This document shows positions 8,404 through 19,491 of a stretch of 64,000 bases of DNA, piece after piece. The notes under the pieces are model-generated. The model was not told the DNA's origin. It made no database searches and saw only the letters and a program-made list of their open reading frames with translations. The first letter of the stretch is position 1. The number at the start of each line of letters is the position of its first letter. This DNA is from Pseudarthrobacter defluvii (GTDB lineage: Bacteria; Actinomycetota; Actinomycetes; Actinomycetales; Micrococcaceae). A program made the translations under genes and the position numbers. The stretch spans positions 186,001-250,000 of the forward strand of contig NZ_JAUSYG010000001.1 of assembly GCF_030816725.1 (NCBI RefSeq), given 5' to 3'.

Positions 8404-9687
8404 TTACGCCCGGAAAGCCAGGCGCGCCCAGTCAGCGTCCATCCGGCGCAGGGTGCCTTCGGGATCGGCGCCACCGATGATCGACTGGATGTAGTTGGCC
8501 GCGGGAATCGTGTTGGGGATGAACTGCGAGGCGCCCATGTAGAAGCGGCCCTCGTCGTAGTACTTCTGCATTTCGACGATGCGCGGGTCGGTGACAGGAG
8601 GAGCGTCCTTGGCCGTGCCGAATCCCAGGAACTTGGCGTTGTAGGGGTTCTGGATTTCCGGCTGCAGAAGGTATTGAAGGAACGCGCGCGCCCCTTGCTG
8701 TCCGTTCGCGGCTTCGGGCACCCAAAGGGAGAGGTCGACGTTCACCCGGACTTTAAGGTCGGCAGGGTCAGAGGTCATTGGAAGCGGAAAGGTGCCAAGG
8801 TCAAGGCCGGTGGCCGCCTTCTCGATCTCTCCAAAGGCCCAGGGTCCCTGGAAATACATTGCCGCCTGGCCCTGCGCCATCGCGGTGTTGCCGTCACCGT
8901 AGCCCCGGCTGGCCGCATCGGGATTAACGTATTTGGTCAGCTGGACCATGCGCTGCACCGGTTCCAGCAGCGTCTTTTGGAATGACACGTCGGAGTCCGG
9001 TCCCACATGCTCACCGATTTCGTGCATTTTGGCGTAGAAGCCGCGCACGTCCACCATGCCGCCCACCGTGTAATCGAACAGGCCCTGCGCCACTGTCCAC
9101 GGATCGCGGAAAGTGCCGTAGATGGGAGTCACTCCGGCGGACTTCAGCCGTTCACACACGTCAATCAATTCGTCCCAGGTGGTTGGAACAGCCAGGCCGT
9201 GCTCCTGGAAGATCCGGCGGTTGTAGATGACGGACGCGGCCATCACCGAATAGGGGATCACGCTGGTGCGGCCGGGATAGGTGGGGTACCAGTTGGTCAG
9301 GTCCAGCACGTCGTCCCGGATTGTTGCTGCTTCGGGCAGGTCTGAAAGGTCGGAGAGGGCCCCGCGTTCCATGAACCGGGCCATCTCCAGGTTGTAGTTC
9401 AAGCAGCCAAGATCCGGGGGGCTGCTGCGGACAAAGCTGGCGGACAGATTGGTGGCCATGTCGTGAAGGACCCGGAACCGGTCCTGTGATCCGGTGAACT
9501 TCGCCGCCAGGTCCCGGAAGTAGGGGACGGCTTCGGGTTTCGACTGGTGGAACGTGATGGTCGTGGCCGGCGCCGCACCGGCAGGGGCGCAGCCGGCCAG
9601 GCCGGCAGCGGTCAGGGCACCTCCCGCAGCGGCAAGGAAAGTACGTCGGGAAACGTGCGTCCCCGCGGACGTCAAAGGTGGCAACAT
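8404..9687 (-). CDS. Sugar ABC transporter substrate-binding lipoprotein
   Basis: 427-aa extracellular receptor of the CUT1 importer. The N-terminus carries a twin-arginine signal (SRRTFLAAAGG) ending in a lipobox (LAGC), so export through Tat and lipid anchoring are predicted. The rest matches family 1 solute-binding proteins, including an EHGLAVPTTWDELIDVCERL segment. First gene of the receptor-permease-permease-amylosucrase operon. Ligand not determinable from sequence; sucrose or a related glucoside is suggested by the operon. Confidence 0.9.
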   Translation of the reverse strand: MLPPLTSAGTHVSRRTFLAAAGGALTAAGLAGCAPAGAAPATTITFHQSKPEAVPYFRDLAAKFTGSQDRFRVLHDMATNLSASFVRSSPPDLGCLNYNLEMARFMERGALSDLSDLPEAATIRDDVLDLTNWYPTYPGRTSVIPYSVMAASVIYNRRIFQEHGLAVPTTWDELIDVCERLKSAGVTPIYGTFRDPWTVAQGLFDYTVGGMVDVRGFYAKMHEIGEHVGPDSDVSFQKTLLEPVQRMVQLTKYVNPDAASRGYGDGNTAMAQGQAAMYFQGPWAFGEIEKAATGLDLGTFPLPMTSDPADLKVRVNVDLSLWVPEAANGQQGARAFLQYLLQPEIQNPYNAKFLGFGTAKDAPPVTDPRIVEMQKYYDEGRFYMGASQFIPNTIPAANYIQSIIGGADPEGTLRRMDADWARLAFRA

Positions 9688-9716
9688 TGGCTCCTGTGGG
9701 CGGTCGGAAAAGATTT

Positions 9717-9744
9717 TATATGGATCTTATATTTAGGTCCTATA
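9717..9744. promoter_or_regulatory. AT-rich imperfect inverted repeat between divergent sugar genes
   Basis: TATATGGATCT and TAGGTCCTATA form an imperfect inverted repeat in a strikingly AT-rich island, 30 bp from the receptor start and 34 bp from the ROK regulator start. It is the best candidate for the ROK operator and overlapping divergent promoters. Confidence 0.45.
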
Positions 9745-9778
9745 CGAGGATGGGGGACGGAAGGGATATCGTCAAGGG

Positions 9779-11011
9779 GTGGACGGAACTACGGCGAGCT
9801 CGACCCAACTGTTGCGGCAGATCAACTCGGAAGCATTGCTGCGCTTCGCCCTCCAGGAACAGGTGTTCACGGCCGGTGAAGCAATGGCTGCCACGGGCCT
9901 TACCCGCGCCACCGTGCTGGGTGTCTGCGACGGTCTTGTTCATGCGGGCTGGCTGGAGGAGGTGGGTGACGGCGGTGAGGCCAGCCGCTCTACCAAGGGC
10001 CGGCCGGCACGCCGCTACAGGCTGCGGGAATCTGCGGGTGTGGTGGTGGGGATGGATGCCGGCGAAAGCCGCCTGACAACCCTCGTTGCCGACCTGCGTG
10101 GCCGCGAGCTCGGCAAGCGCTGCGAACGCATTGACTCGCACACGCTGGGGTGTGCTGGGCGCGTTGCCGCCGCACGCGCGTTGATTGACCGGACGCTTTC
10201 GGATGCCGGATGGAATGCCGCCGATGTCCTGCTGACGGTCGTCGGGGTTCCCGCGCCGGTTGACGCCGACGGCATGTCTCCGGAAGGTGGAGAGTTCTGG
10301 CAGTTGATGAATTCCGGATTCGCCTCCGGGCTACCAGGCGAGGTGCTCATCGAGAACGATGCCAACCTCGCTGCCGTGGCTGAACAAGCGCAGGAGCCGT
10401 CCGCCAATGTCGCCACCCTGCTGTCCGGAGAGCGGTTCGGAGCGGGCCTGATCGTGGATGGACGCCTGTTGCGGGGACGCCAGGGCGGGGCCGGCGAGAT
10501 GCGGTTCCTGGATGTCTTCGACACTAAGCTCGTGTCCGACGAGGGGGGCTCGGACGGCCTCGGGGCGCTTGCCCGGACATGGGCACGGGCGGGCGTAAAT
10601 ACCTATGACGGGGCCTCCTCCTTGCGGCGCATACCCGAGGGAAACATCAGCGCAGAGGATGTCTTCCGGGCAGCCCGCGAGGGAGATCCACTTGCGCGGG
10701 ACATCATCGCCCGGCTGGGTGAACGGCTGGCGCGCATCACGGTGGCGCTCGCCAGCCTTCTCGACATCGAGCGGGTGGTCGTTGCCGGTGGGATCTCCAG
10801 CGCCATCGAACCAGTCCTGGAGCGTGCGCGCGATTTGCTGCCCACGGACTCGGGCCTGCCGCTGCCGCACCTTGTCGCGAGCACTCTGGGGGCAGAAGTT
10901 GTGGTCCGGGGTGCCGTCGAATCCGGACTGGCCGGGATCAGGCGTGAACCGGCAGCGTTTCTCCCGCGCGCCGCCCGTACCGGGAACCACGCCTTCCCGA
11001 CTCCGAATTAA
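9779..11011 (+). CDS. ROK-family transcriptional regulator
   Basis: 410 aa. The N-terminus has a winged helix (about residues 33-63, GEAMAATGLTRATVLGVCD). It is followed by an ROK sugar-kinase-like sensor domain with IENDANLAAVAE and GGAGEMRF elements. The ROK zinc-binding cysteine cluster is not evident. Divergent from the sugar ABC/amylosucrase operon across 91 bp, so local sugar-responsive repression is likely. GTG start. Confidence 0.85.
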   Translation: MDGTTASSTQLLRQINSEALLRFALQEQVFTAGEAMAATGLTRATVLGVCDGLVHAGWLEEVGDGGEASRSTKGRPARRYRLRESAGVVVGMDAGESRLTTLVADLRGRELGKRCERIDSHTLGCAGRVAAARALIDRTLSDAGWNAADVLLTVVGVPAPVDADGMSPEGGEFWQLMNSGFASGLPGEVLIENDANLAAVAEQAQEPSANVATLLSGERFGAGLIVDGRLLRGRQGGAGEMRFLDVFDTKLVSDEGGSDGLGALARTWARAGVNTYDGASSLRRIPEGNISAEDVFRAAREGDPLARDIIARLGERLARITVALASLLDIERVVVAGGISSAIEPVLERARDLLPTDSGLPLPHLVASTLGAEVVVRGAVESGLAGIRREPAAFLPRAARTGNHAFPTPN

Positions 11012-11052
11012 GCTTGACCCATACTCAGGAACGCCGGAAAGGCAGGAAGCAC

Positions 11053-12105
11053 ATGACCCGCACCTACACCATCGACTCAATTCCCGGTGACGGCATCGGC
11101 GTCGATGTCACCGAAGTGGCCATGGAATGCGTGGACGCGGCGGCTGAGCTGCACGGGTTTGGTGTCTCCTGGCGGGTCCGCGAGTGGAACAGCGATCTGT
11201 ACACCAAGACCGGCAGGATGATGCCGGTCGACGGGATTGAGCAGCTCGGCACCGGCGACGGCATTTACCTGGGAGCGGTGGGAACACCCGACGTTCCGGA
11301 TGATGTGACCCTGTGGGGACTGCTCATCCCCATCCGCCGCGAATTCGACCAGTACATCAACCTCCGGCCCATGAAGCTGCTGCCAGGCGTTAAGGGCGCG
11401 ATGCCCGGCATCGAGGACCTGGATATCGTGGTGGTCCGCGAAAACGTGGAAGGCGAATATTCGCAGATCGGCGGCCGCTTCGGTTCAGGGACACCTGCCG
11501 AATTCGCAGTGCAGGAGAGCGTTTTCACCAGGGCCGGCGTCAGCAGGGCGGCGCGCTATGCAGCCGAGGCCGCCGCGAGCCGGGGCGGCACGCTGGTCTC
11601 GGCCACCAAATCCAACGGCATCATCCACACCATGCCGTTTTGGGACGAGGTGGTGGCGGAGACGGTGGCGGACTTCCCGGGCGTCACTGTCGACAAAGTG
11701 CTCATCGATGCGCTCGCGGCACGGCTGGTCATGAAGCCCACCAGCGTCCGCACCATCGTGGCGTCCAACCTGTTCGGAGACATCCTGTCCGACCTTGTGG
11801 CCGGAGTGGCCGGCTCCATCGGCATCGCCCCGAGCGCCAACCTCAACCCGGAGCGCCGGTACCCGTCGATGTTCGAGCCGGTCCACGGTTCTGCCCCGGA
11901 TATCGCGGGCAAGGGTATTGCCAACCCGGTGGGTGCCCTCTGGGCTGCGGCCATGATGCTCGAGCATTTGGGGGAGGCGGAGGCAGCCCGGTCGCTGACC
12001 GGCGCCTTCGAATCCGCTCTTGGAGACGGAATCGCAACGCCGGACCTGGGAGGTTCAGCCACCACGCTGGAATTCGCGCAGGAGGTGCGGGCCCGGCTGC
12101 GCTAG
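11053..12105 (+). CDS. Tartrate / D-malate dehydrogenase-like decarboxylating enzyme
   Basis: 350-aa member of the isocitrate/isopropylmalate dehydrogenase family, NAD- and metal-dependent. Family hallmarks are the N-terminal PGDGIG loop, VVRENVEGEYS, and the run ASNLFGDILSDL followed by GSIGIAPSANLNPE and FEPVHGSAPDIAGKGIANP. The RENVEGEYS form fits tartrate dehydrogenase (TtuC) or D-malate dehydrogenase (DmlA) better than LeuB. Start set at the ATG after GGCAGGAAG; an upstream in-frame start at 11014 lacks support. May be co-transcribed with the ROK gene 41 bp upstream. Converges on the GntR gene. Confidence 0.85.
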   Translation: MTRTYTIDSIPGDGIGVDVTEVAMECVDAAAELHGFGVSWRVREWNSDLYTKTGRMMPVDGIEQLGTGDGIYLGAVGTPDVPDDVTLWGLLIPIRREFDQYINLRPMKLLPGVKGAMPGIEDLDIVVVRENVEGEYSQIGGRFGSGTPAEFAVQESVFTRAGVSRAARYAAEAAASRGGTLVSATKSNGIIHTMPFWDEVVAETVADFPGVTVDKVLIDALAARLVMKPTSVRTIVASNLFGDILSDLVAGVAGSIGIAPSANLNPERRYPSMFEPVHGSAPDIAGKGIANPVGALWAAAMMLEHLGEAEAARSLTGAFESALGDGIATPDLGGSATTLEFAQEVRARLR

Positions 12106-12128
12106 CCGCGCCTGGACACGACGGCTAG
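12102..12128. terminator. Short inverted repeat spanning both convergent stop codons
   Basis: CTAGCCG (12102-12108) and CGGCTAG (12122-12128) pair across a 13-nt loop. Each arm contains the stop codon of one converging gene. Possible bidirectional terminator; no T-run. Confidence 0.4.
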
Positions 12129-12793
12129 AGCACGTTCCGGATGGCCTGCTCGAAACTGGTGACGTGCTCCAGGGCGAGCTTGCCGGCCCGGTCCGCGTCG
12201 CCGTCGGCCACTGCTTCCAGCAGCTCAACGTGCTCGGCAATGTGGGACGCGACGGACGGGACCTTTTCCAGCACCATGCACCAGATGCGCGTGGCCAGGT
12301 TGTCGTAGCGGATCAGGACGTCCTCGAGGTGCGCGTTGGCCGCGGCCCGGTAGATCAGCCGGTGGACCTTGATGTCGTGCCGCATGAGGTCGTAGGGATC
12401 ATCGTCGTCGCCCATGGTGGAGATCGCGGCCGCGGTTTCCCGGATTTCCGCCCGCAGCGCCGGCGTTGCCAGCTTGGCGGCCCGGCGTGCGGCTAGGGGT
12501 TCCAGGGATTCGCGCAGCTCTGAGACGTCTGCCAGTTCAGTGATGTCGACGATGGTGGCGAACGTTCCGCGGCGGGGATAGGACACCACGAGGTGGTCGC
12601 TTTCCAGGCGCTTGAGGGCTTCCCGGACCGGCGTCCGGCCGATCCCGAGTTCGGCGGCCAGCTTGCCGTCATTGATTGCCTCGCCCGGCCGGATGTCCAG
12701 CATGATGAGCCGGTCGCGGAGGTGCCGGTAGGCCTGTTCGGAGAGCGAGAGGTCCCCGTCGCCGGTCAGGTGGTTCTCTAATATGACGCTCAT
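12125..12793 (-). CDS. GntR/FCD-family transcriptional regulator
   Basis: 222 aa. N-terminal winged helix (about residues 15-75) with KLAAELGIGRTPVREALKRLE, then an all-helical FCD ligand domain with the metal-binding D..H pattern (RHDIKVHRLIY; later HVELLEAV). ATG at 12793 has GGAAGG upstream, so the longer reading to 12841 is rejected. Divergent from the sarcosine operon and therefore its likely regulator; the tartrate dehydrogenase-like gene is the other possible target. Confidence 0.9.
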   Translation of the reverse strand: MSVILENHLTGDGDLSLSEQAYRHLRDRLIMLDIRPGEAINDGKLAAELGIGRTPVREALKRLESDHLVVSYPRRGTFATIVDITELADVSELRESLEPLAARRAAKLATPALRAEIRETAAAISTMGDDDDPYDLMRHDIKVHRLIYRAAANAHLEDVLIRYDNLATRIWCMVLEKVPSVASHIAEHVELLEAVADGDADRAGKLALEHVTSFEQAIRNVL

Positions 12794-12816
12794 TTCGAGC
12801 CTTCCCAGGAGTGCTA

Positions 12817-12846
12817 TTGACGTCCAAGTGATCTGGAACATACTAT
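12817..12846 (+). promoter_or_regulatory. Sigma70-type promoter of the sarcosine operon
   Basis: TTGACG (12817-12822), an 18-bp spacer and TACTAT (12841-12846) form a good -35/-10 pair. They predict a leader of about 65 nt before glyA. Confidence 0.6.
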
Positions 12847-12864
12847 TACGACAGTTCTAATATA

Positions 12865-12893
12865 TCAGTTACAGATCAGTTATAGGTCAGTAA
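12865..12893 (+). repeat. Three TCAGTTA-type direct repeats with 11-bp period in the glyA leader
   Basis: TCAGTTA (12865), TCAGTTA (12876) and TCAGTAA (12887) repeat on the same helix face, just downstream of the predicted transcription start. The outer AGTTAC and GTAACT also pair as an inverted repeat (12867-12872 with 12890-12895). Likely operator array for the divergent GntR protein or another regulator. Confidence 0.5.
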
Positions 12894-12917
12894 CTCCGAA
12901 GGGTCATAAGGAGAACA

Positions 12918-14254
<1,337 letters not shown>

Positions 14255-14258
<4 letters not shown>

Positions 14259-15475
14259 GCACCCAGCACCTTCCGGAGCACCCGGACTTCCTCTGGCGGA
14301 ACCCGGAACCCAAGTCCTCCTACGACGCCGTGATCGTCGGCGGCGGCGGGCACGGCCTGGCCACCGCCTACTTCCTGGCCAAGAACCACGGGATGACCAA
14401 TATCGCCGTCCTCGAAAAGGGCTGGCTGGCCGGCGGCAACATGGCCCGCAACACCACCATCATCCGCTCCAACTACCTCTGGGACGAGAGCGCGGCCATC
14501 TACGAGCACGCTCTCAAGCTCTGGGAAATCCTGCCCGAGGAACTCGAGTACGACTTCCTGTTCAGCCAGCGCGGCGTGATGAACCTGGCCCACACCCTGG
14601 GCGACGTGCGCGAAAGCATGCGCCGCGTGGGCGCCAACAAGCTCAACGGCGTGGACGCCGAATGGCTTGACCCGCAGCAGGTCAAGGAACTCTGCCCTAT
14701 CCTGAACATCAGCGACAACATCCGCTACCCCGTCATGGGCGCCACGTACCAGCCGCGGGCCGGTATCGCCAAGCACGACCACGTGGCCTGGGCCTTCGCC
14801 CGCAAGTGCGACGAACTGGGCGTGGACATCATCCAGAACTGCGAGGTGACCGGCTTCCTCAAGGACGGCAACCGCGTAGTGGGCGTCAAGACCAACCGCG
14901 GCACCATCAACACCGAAAAGGTGGGCCTCTGCGCCGCCGGCCACAGCTCGGTCCTGGCCGAGATGGCAGGCTTCGAGTTGCCCATCCAGTCGCACCCGCT
15001 GCAGGCGCTGGTCTCGGAACTGCACGAGCCCGTCCACCCCACGGTGGTCATGTCCAACCACGTGCACGTCTATGTCTCCCAGGCGCACAAGGGCGAACTG
15101 GTAATGGGCGCCGGCGTTGACTCCTACAACGGCTACGGCCAGCGCGGCTCCTTCCACGTGATCGAGCAGCAGATGGCGGCCGCCGTCGAGCTCTTCCCCA
15201 TCTTCGCCCGGGCCCACGTGCTCCGGACCTGGGGCGGCATCGTGGACACCACCCTGGACGCCTCGCCGATCGTGGGCACCACTCCGGTGGAGAACATGTT
15301 CGTGAACTGCGGCTGGGGAACCGGCGGATTCAAGGGCACTCCCGCCGCCGGCATGACCTTCGCGCACACCATCGCCACCGGCGCCCCGCACAAACTGAAT
15401 GCGCCGTTCTCGCTGGAACGCTTCGAAACCGGCGCCCTCATCGACGAACACGGCGCCGCTGCCGTGGCCCACTAG
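14255..15475 (+). CDS. soxB: Sarcosine oxidase subunit beta
   Basis: 406-aa catalytic flavoprotein subunit of the heterotetrameric enzyme that oxidises sarcosine. The FAD-binding fingerprint [19 protein letters not shown] is at residues 25-43. H174/H176 in [10 protein letters not shown] mark the position of the covalently FMN-bound histidine (about 173-175 in known enzymes). Start codon overlaps the glyA stop. Followed after 29 bp by soxD in the conserved B-D-A-G order. Confidence 0.96.
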
Positions 15476-15504
15476 CCGCCGCCACCAGAAAAGGACTAAC
15501 GCAC

Positions 15505-15909
15505 ATGCTGCTGATCCCATGCCCCAACTGCGGCCCGCGGGACGAAACCGAATTCCACTACGGGGGACAGGCCCACGTCCCGTACCCCGAGAACCCCAAC
15601 GAGCTGAGCGACACGGAGTGGTCCCGCTACCTCTTCTACCGGGAGAACCCCAAAGGCATCTTCGCCGAGCGCTGGGTCCACAGCACCGGCTGCCGCCAGT
15701 GGTTCAACATGCTCCGCGACACGGTGAGCTACGACATCAAGGCTGTCTACCCGATGGGGGCGAAGCGGCCTGACCGCTCCCCGGACGGCGCACCCGAAAC
15801 CGGGACCGCCAGCACCGGCCCTGAGAGCACCACCACGGGAAGTGCCGCACCCAGCACCTCCACCACGAGCATCCTCAGCACCACCGCCCCGGAAGGAGCG
15901 ACCAAGTGA
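15505..15909 (+). CDS. soxD: Sarcosine oxidase subunit delta, with low-complexity C-terminal tail
   Basis: 134 aa. The first ~90 residues are the small zinc-binding delta subunit with CPNCG near the N-terminus and a later HSTGC motif for zinc. Residues from about 92 onward are a Thr/Ser/Pro/Ala-rich tail ([14 protein letters not shown]) beyond the usual ~100-aa length, probably disordered. Stop overlaps the soxA start by 4 bp. Confidence 0.93.
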   Translation: MLLIPCPNCGPRDETEFHYGGQAHVPYPENPNELSDTEWSRYLFYRENPKGIFAERWVHSTGCRQWFNMLRDTVSYDIKAVYPMGAKRPDRSPDGAPETGTASTGPESTTTGSAAPSTSTTSILSTTAPEGATK

Positions 15910-18848
15910 CTTCCCAGAACGCCCGCCTGGCTACCGGCGGCCGCATCGACCGCACCATCTCCTGGCGCTTCACCGTTGACGGCGAGGAGTTCACCGGCCA
16001 TCCCGGTGACACCCTGGCCTCGGCGCTGCTGGCCAACGGCCGCATCGCCGCCGGCAACTCCCTCTACGAGGACCGCCCCCGCGGCATCATGTCCGCCGGC
16101 GTCGAAGAGGCCAACGCCCTGGTCCGCGTGGAAGCCCGCTTCCCCGGCCATGTTGCCGAATCCATGCTCCCCGCCACCACCGTCTCCCTGGTGGACGGAC
16201 TCCAGGCCACCCTGCTCAACGGCCTGGGCAAGCTGGACCCGGAGGACGACCGCGCCGAATACGACAAGAAGTACGTCCACACCGACGTCCTGGTGATCGG
16301 CGGCGGCCCCGCCGGGCTCGCCGCGGCCCGCGAAGCCGTCCGCACCGGCGCCAGGGTCATGCTGCTCGATGACCAGCCCGAACTCGGCGGCGCGCTGCTC
16401 TCCGGTTCCACCGCTCCGGGCCTTGCTGAGACCATCGAAGGAAAGCCCGCCCTGGAATGGGTGGCCGACGTCGAAGCCGAGCTGGTGTCCGGCGCCGAGT
16501 CCACGGTCCTGAACCGCACCACCGCGTTCGGCGCCTACGACGCCAACTACGTCATCGCCGTCCAGAACCGCACCGACCACCTTTCCAGCCCCGCCGCCCC
16601 GGGTGTCTCCCGCCAGCGGATTTGGCACATCCGTGCCAGCCAGGTGATTGTCGCCCCGGGAGCCCACGAACGCCCCCTGGTGTTCGAGAACAACGACCGC
16701 CCCGGCATCATGCTCGCCTCCGCCGTGCGCAGCTACCTGAACCGCTACGGCGTGGCCGCCGGCAAGCGCGTGGTCATCAGCACCACCAATGACAGCGCCT
16801 ACGCCGTCGCAGCCGACCTCGCCGCCGCGGGCGTCAAGGTCGCCGCCGTGGTGGACGCCCGTCCGGCCCTGACCGCAGCGGCGACTGCCGCCGTCGAATC
16901 CGGTGTCCGCGTGCTGATCGGCAGCGCGGTGGCCAACACCTCGGCTGACTCCGCAGGCCGGCTGGACGGCGTGACCGTCCGCAGCATCAACGACGACGGC
17001 GAGCTCACCTCCGGCGTCGAGCAGATCGCAGCAGACCTGCTGGCTGTGTCCGGCGGCTGGAGCCCGCTGGTCCACCTGCACTCCCAGCGCCAGGGCAAGC
17101 TGCGCTGGGACGAGGAGCTGGCAGCCTTCGTGCCCAGCACTGAAGTTCCCGCCCAGCAGACCATTGGCGCCGGCCGCGGCTCCTTCGCCACCGAAGACTG
17201 CGTCGCGGAGGGCATCTCCGCCGGCGCCAGGGCGGCCATCGCCGCAGGCTTCGAATCCGCCGTCGAACCGTCCGTGTTCGGCGACCCGAAGGCCTCCGCC
17301 CCCACCCGCCAGCTGTGGCTGGTGCCGGGCGAGAGCGGCACCCCGGACGACTGGCACCACCACTTCGTGGACTTCCAGCGCGACCAGTCCGTGGCGGACG
17401 TCCTCCGCTCCACCGGAGCCGGCATGCGCTCGGTGGAACACATCAAGCGGTACACCTCCATCAGCACCGCCAACGACCAGGGCAAGACCTCCGGCGTCAA
17501 CGCCATCGGCGTCATCGCCGCGGCCCTGCGCACCGCCGGCGAAGCCTCCCGCGGCATCGGCGACATCGGCACCACCACCTACCGTGCCCCCTTCACCCCG
17601 GTGGCCTTCGCCGCACTGGCCGGACGCCAGCGCGGGGAACTGTTCGACCCCGCCCGCGTCACGTCCATCCACCCCTGGCACGTGGCCAAGGGCGCGTTGT
17701 TCGAGGACGTTGGACAGTGGAAGCGGCCCTGGTACTACCCGCAGGCCGGGGAGGACATGGACGCTGCCGTGCTGCGCGAATGCGCCGCCGTCCGCGAATC
17801 CGTGGGCTTCATGGACGCCACCACGCTGGGCAAGATCGAAATCCGCGGCAAGGACGCGGGGGAGTTCCTGAACAGGATGTACACCAACGCGTTCAAGAAG
17901 CTCGCCCCGGGTTCGGCACGCTACGGCGTCATGTGCACCCCGGACGGGATGATCTTCGACGACGGCGTGACCCTCCGCGTCGACGACGAGACCTACTTCA
18001 TGACCACCACCACCGGCGGTGCCGCCAAGGTGCTGGACTGGCTGGAGGAATGGCTGCAGACCGAGTGGCCGGAACTGGACGTGCAGTGCACCTCCGTGAC
18101 GGAACAGTGGAGCACCATCGCCGTCGTCGGGCCCAAGTCCCGTGAGGTCATCGGCAAGGTGGCACCCGAACTGGCTGCCAACGGCGGCCTGGACGCCGAA
18201 GCCTTCCCGTTCATGACCTTCCGCGAAACCACCCTCGCCTCCGGCGTGCGCGCCCGGATCTGCCGGATCTCGTTCTCCGGTGAACTCGCCTACGAGATCA
18301 ACGTCCCGGCCTGGTACGGGCTGAACACGTGGGAATCCGTGGCTGCCGCCGGGGCCGAGTTCAACATCACCCCCTACGGCACCGAAACCATGCACGTGCT
18401 GCGCGCCGAAAAGGGCTACCCGATCGTGGGGCAGGACACGGACGGCACCGTCACCCCGCAGGACGCGGGCATGGAATGGATCGTCTCCAAGGCCAAAGAC
18501 TTCATCGGCAAGCGCTCCTACACCCGGTCGGACGCGCAGCGTGAGGACCGCAAGCACCTGGTCAGCGTCCTCCCCGTGGACGGCACGCTGCGGCTGCCGG
18601 AAGGCACCCAGCTGGTGGAAAAGGGCCGCTCCACCAACCCCGCCTACGGCCCCGTGCCGATGGAAGGGTTCGTCACCTCCAGCTACCACAGCGCAGCACT
18701 GGGCCGGTCATTCGGCCTGGCCCTGATCAAGAACGGACGCAACCGCATCGGCGAAACGCTGGTGGCAGCCGCCGGCGACCAGCTGGTGGACGTGGTTGTC
18801 GCAGAAACAGTGCTTTTTGACTCTGAAGGGACCCGTAAAGATGGCTGA
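15906..18848 (+). CDS. soxA: Sarcosine oxidase subunit alpha
   Basis: 980-aa large subunit. The N-terminal domain (about 10-105) has the [19 protein letters not shown] motif. The NAD-binding domain has [18 protein letters not shown] near residue 131. The C-terminal GcvT-like folate domain (about 590-970) takes the methylene group onto THF as 5,10-methylene-THF. Coupled to soxD upstream and soxG downstream by overlapping codons. Confidence 0.97.
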   Translation: MTSQNARLATGGRIDRTISWRFTVDGEEFTGHPGDTLASALLANGRIAAGNSLYEDRPRGIMSAGVEEANALVRVEARFPGHVAESMLPATTVSLVDGLQATLLNGLGKLDPEDDRAEYDKKYVHTDVLVIGGGPAGLAAAREAVRTGARVMLLDDQPELGGALLSGSTAPGLAETIEGKPALEWVADVEAELVSGAESTVLNRTTAFGAYDANYVIAVQNRTDHLSSPAAPGVSRQRIWHIRASQVIVAPGAHERPLVFENNDRPGIMLASAVRSYLNRYGVAAGKRVVISTTNDSAYAVAADLAAAGVKVAAVVDARPALTAAATAAVESGVRVLIGSAVANTSADSAGRLDGVTVRSINDDGELTSGVEQIAADLLAVSGGWSPLVHLHSQRQGKLRWDEELAAFVPSTEVPAQQTIGAGRGSFATEDCVAEGISAGARAAIAAGFESAVEPSVFGDPKASAPTRQLWLVPGESGTPDDWHHHFVDFQRDQSVADVLRSTGAGMRSVEHIKRYTSISTANDQGKTSGVNAIGVIAAALRTAGEASRGIGDIGTTTYRAPFTPVAFAALAGRQRGELFDPARVTSIHPWHVAKGALFEDVGQWKRPWYYPQAGEDMDAAVLRECAAVRESVGFMDATTLGKIEIRGKDAGEFLNRMYTNAFKKLAPGSARYGVMCTPDGMIFDDGVTLRVDDETYFMTTTTGGAAKVLDWLEEWLQTEWPELDVQCTSVTEQWSTIAVVGPKSREVIGKVAPELAANGGLDAEAFPFMTFRETTLASGVRARICRISFSGELAYEINVPAWYGLNTWESVAAAGAEFNITPYGTETMHVLRAEKGYPIVGQDTDGTVTPQDAGMEWIVSKAKDFIGKRSYTRSDAQREDRKHLVSVLPVDGTLRLPEGTQLVEKGRSTNPAYGPVPMEGFVTSSYHSAALGRSFGLALIKNGRNRIGETLVAAAGDQLVDVVVAETVLFDSEGTRKDG

Positions 18849-19491
18849 AACAGCAGCATCCCCGACCTCCGCCAAGACCAACGCCGAAAAGAATCTCGCC
18901 GCCCGCGTCAGCCCGGCGCGCCAGCTGGCGGATGAGTTCGCGGCCGGCTCCCTGGCCGGCACCGTTGAAATTTTCGAGGTGCCCTTCCTGACCATGGTGG
19001 GTCTCCGGGCGCTGGCAGGATCCGCCGCGGCGGAGCGCCTGGCCGGTGTCACCGGTGGCCTCCCCACCGGCTCCGGTGCCGTGGCCGGCAACGGCGACGT
19101 GTCCGTCCTGTGGCTCGGCCCCGCAGAGTTCCTGGTGGTTGCACCCACCGAAGCGCACGAATCCCTTGGCGGGGACCTCATCCCTGCGCTCCGGGACGCG
19201 CTGGGCGGCGACGCGGGCCAGGTGGTGGACCTGTCCGCCAACCGGACCACGTTCGAATTGACGGGCCCCCGGGCCCGCGCCGTCCTGGAAAAAGGCTGCT
19301 CGCTGGACCTGCACCCGCGGGTCTTCAAGGCCGGCACGGCCTTCTCCACGGAAATCGCGAACATTCCGGCCATCCTGTGGAAGACCGGTGACGAGTCCTT
19401 CCGGATCTTCCCCCGCGCTTCCTTCGCCGAGTTCCTGGGCCGGTGGCTGCTGGACGCCATGCGGGAGTACGCCTCGCCAGAGGTCCCCTGA
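18841..19491 (+). CDS. soxG: Sarcosine oxidase subunit gamma
   Basis: 216-aa subunit with GcvT/YgfZ-like fold features ([14 protein letters not shown] and [18 protein letters not shown]). It packs against the folate domain of SoxA. The ATG (MAETAASP) overlaps the soxA stop by 8 bp; a longer in-frame reading to 18796 lies wholly inside soxA and is unlikely. Ends one base into the sdaA start. Confidence 0.94.
   Translation: MAETAASPTSAKTNAEKNLAARVSPARQLADEFAAGSLAGTVEIFEVPFLTMVGLRALAGSAAAERLAGVTGGLPTGSGAVAGNGDVSVLWLGPAEFLVVAPTEAHESLGGDLIPALRDALGGDAGQVVDLSANRTTFELTGPRARAVLEKGCSLDLHPRVFKAGTAFSTEIANIPAILWKTGDESFRIFPRASFAEFLGRWLLDAMREYASPEVP

Noticed and set aside
12890..12917. Possible glycine riboswitch before glyA
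   Set aside because: The leader is only about 65 nt and lacks any recognisable glycine aptamer core; direct DNA repeats explain it better.
15747..18689. 980-codon minus-strand open frame across soxA
   Set aside because: High-GC antisense artefact; His/Gly/Val-rich with no motifs, while soxA on the other strand is complete and operonic.
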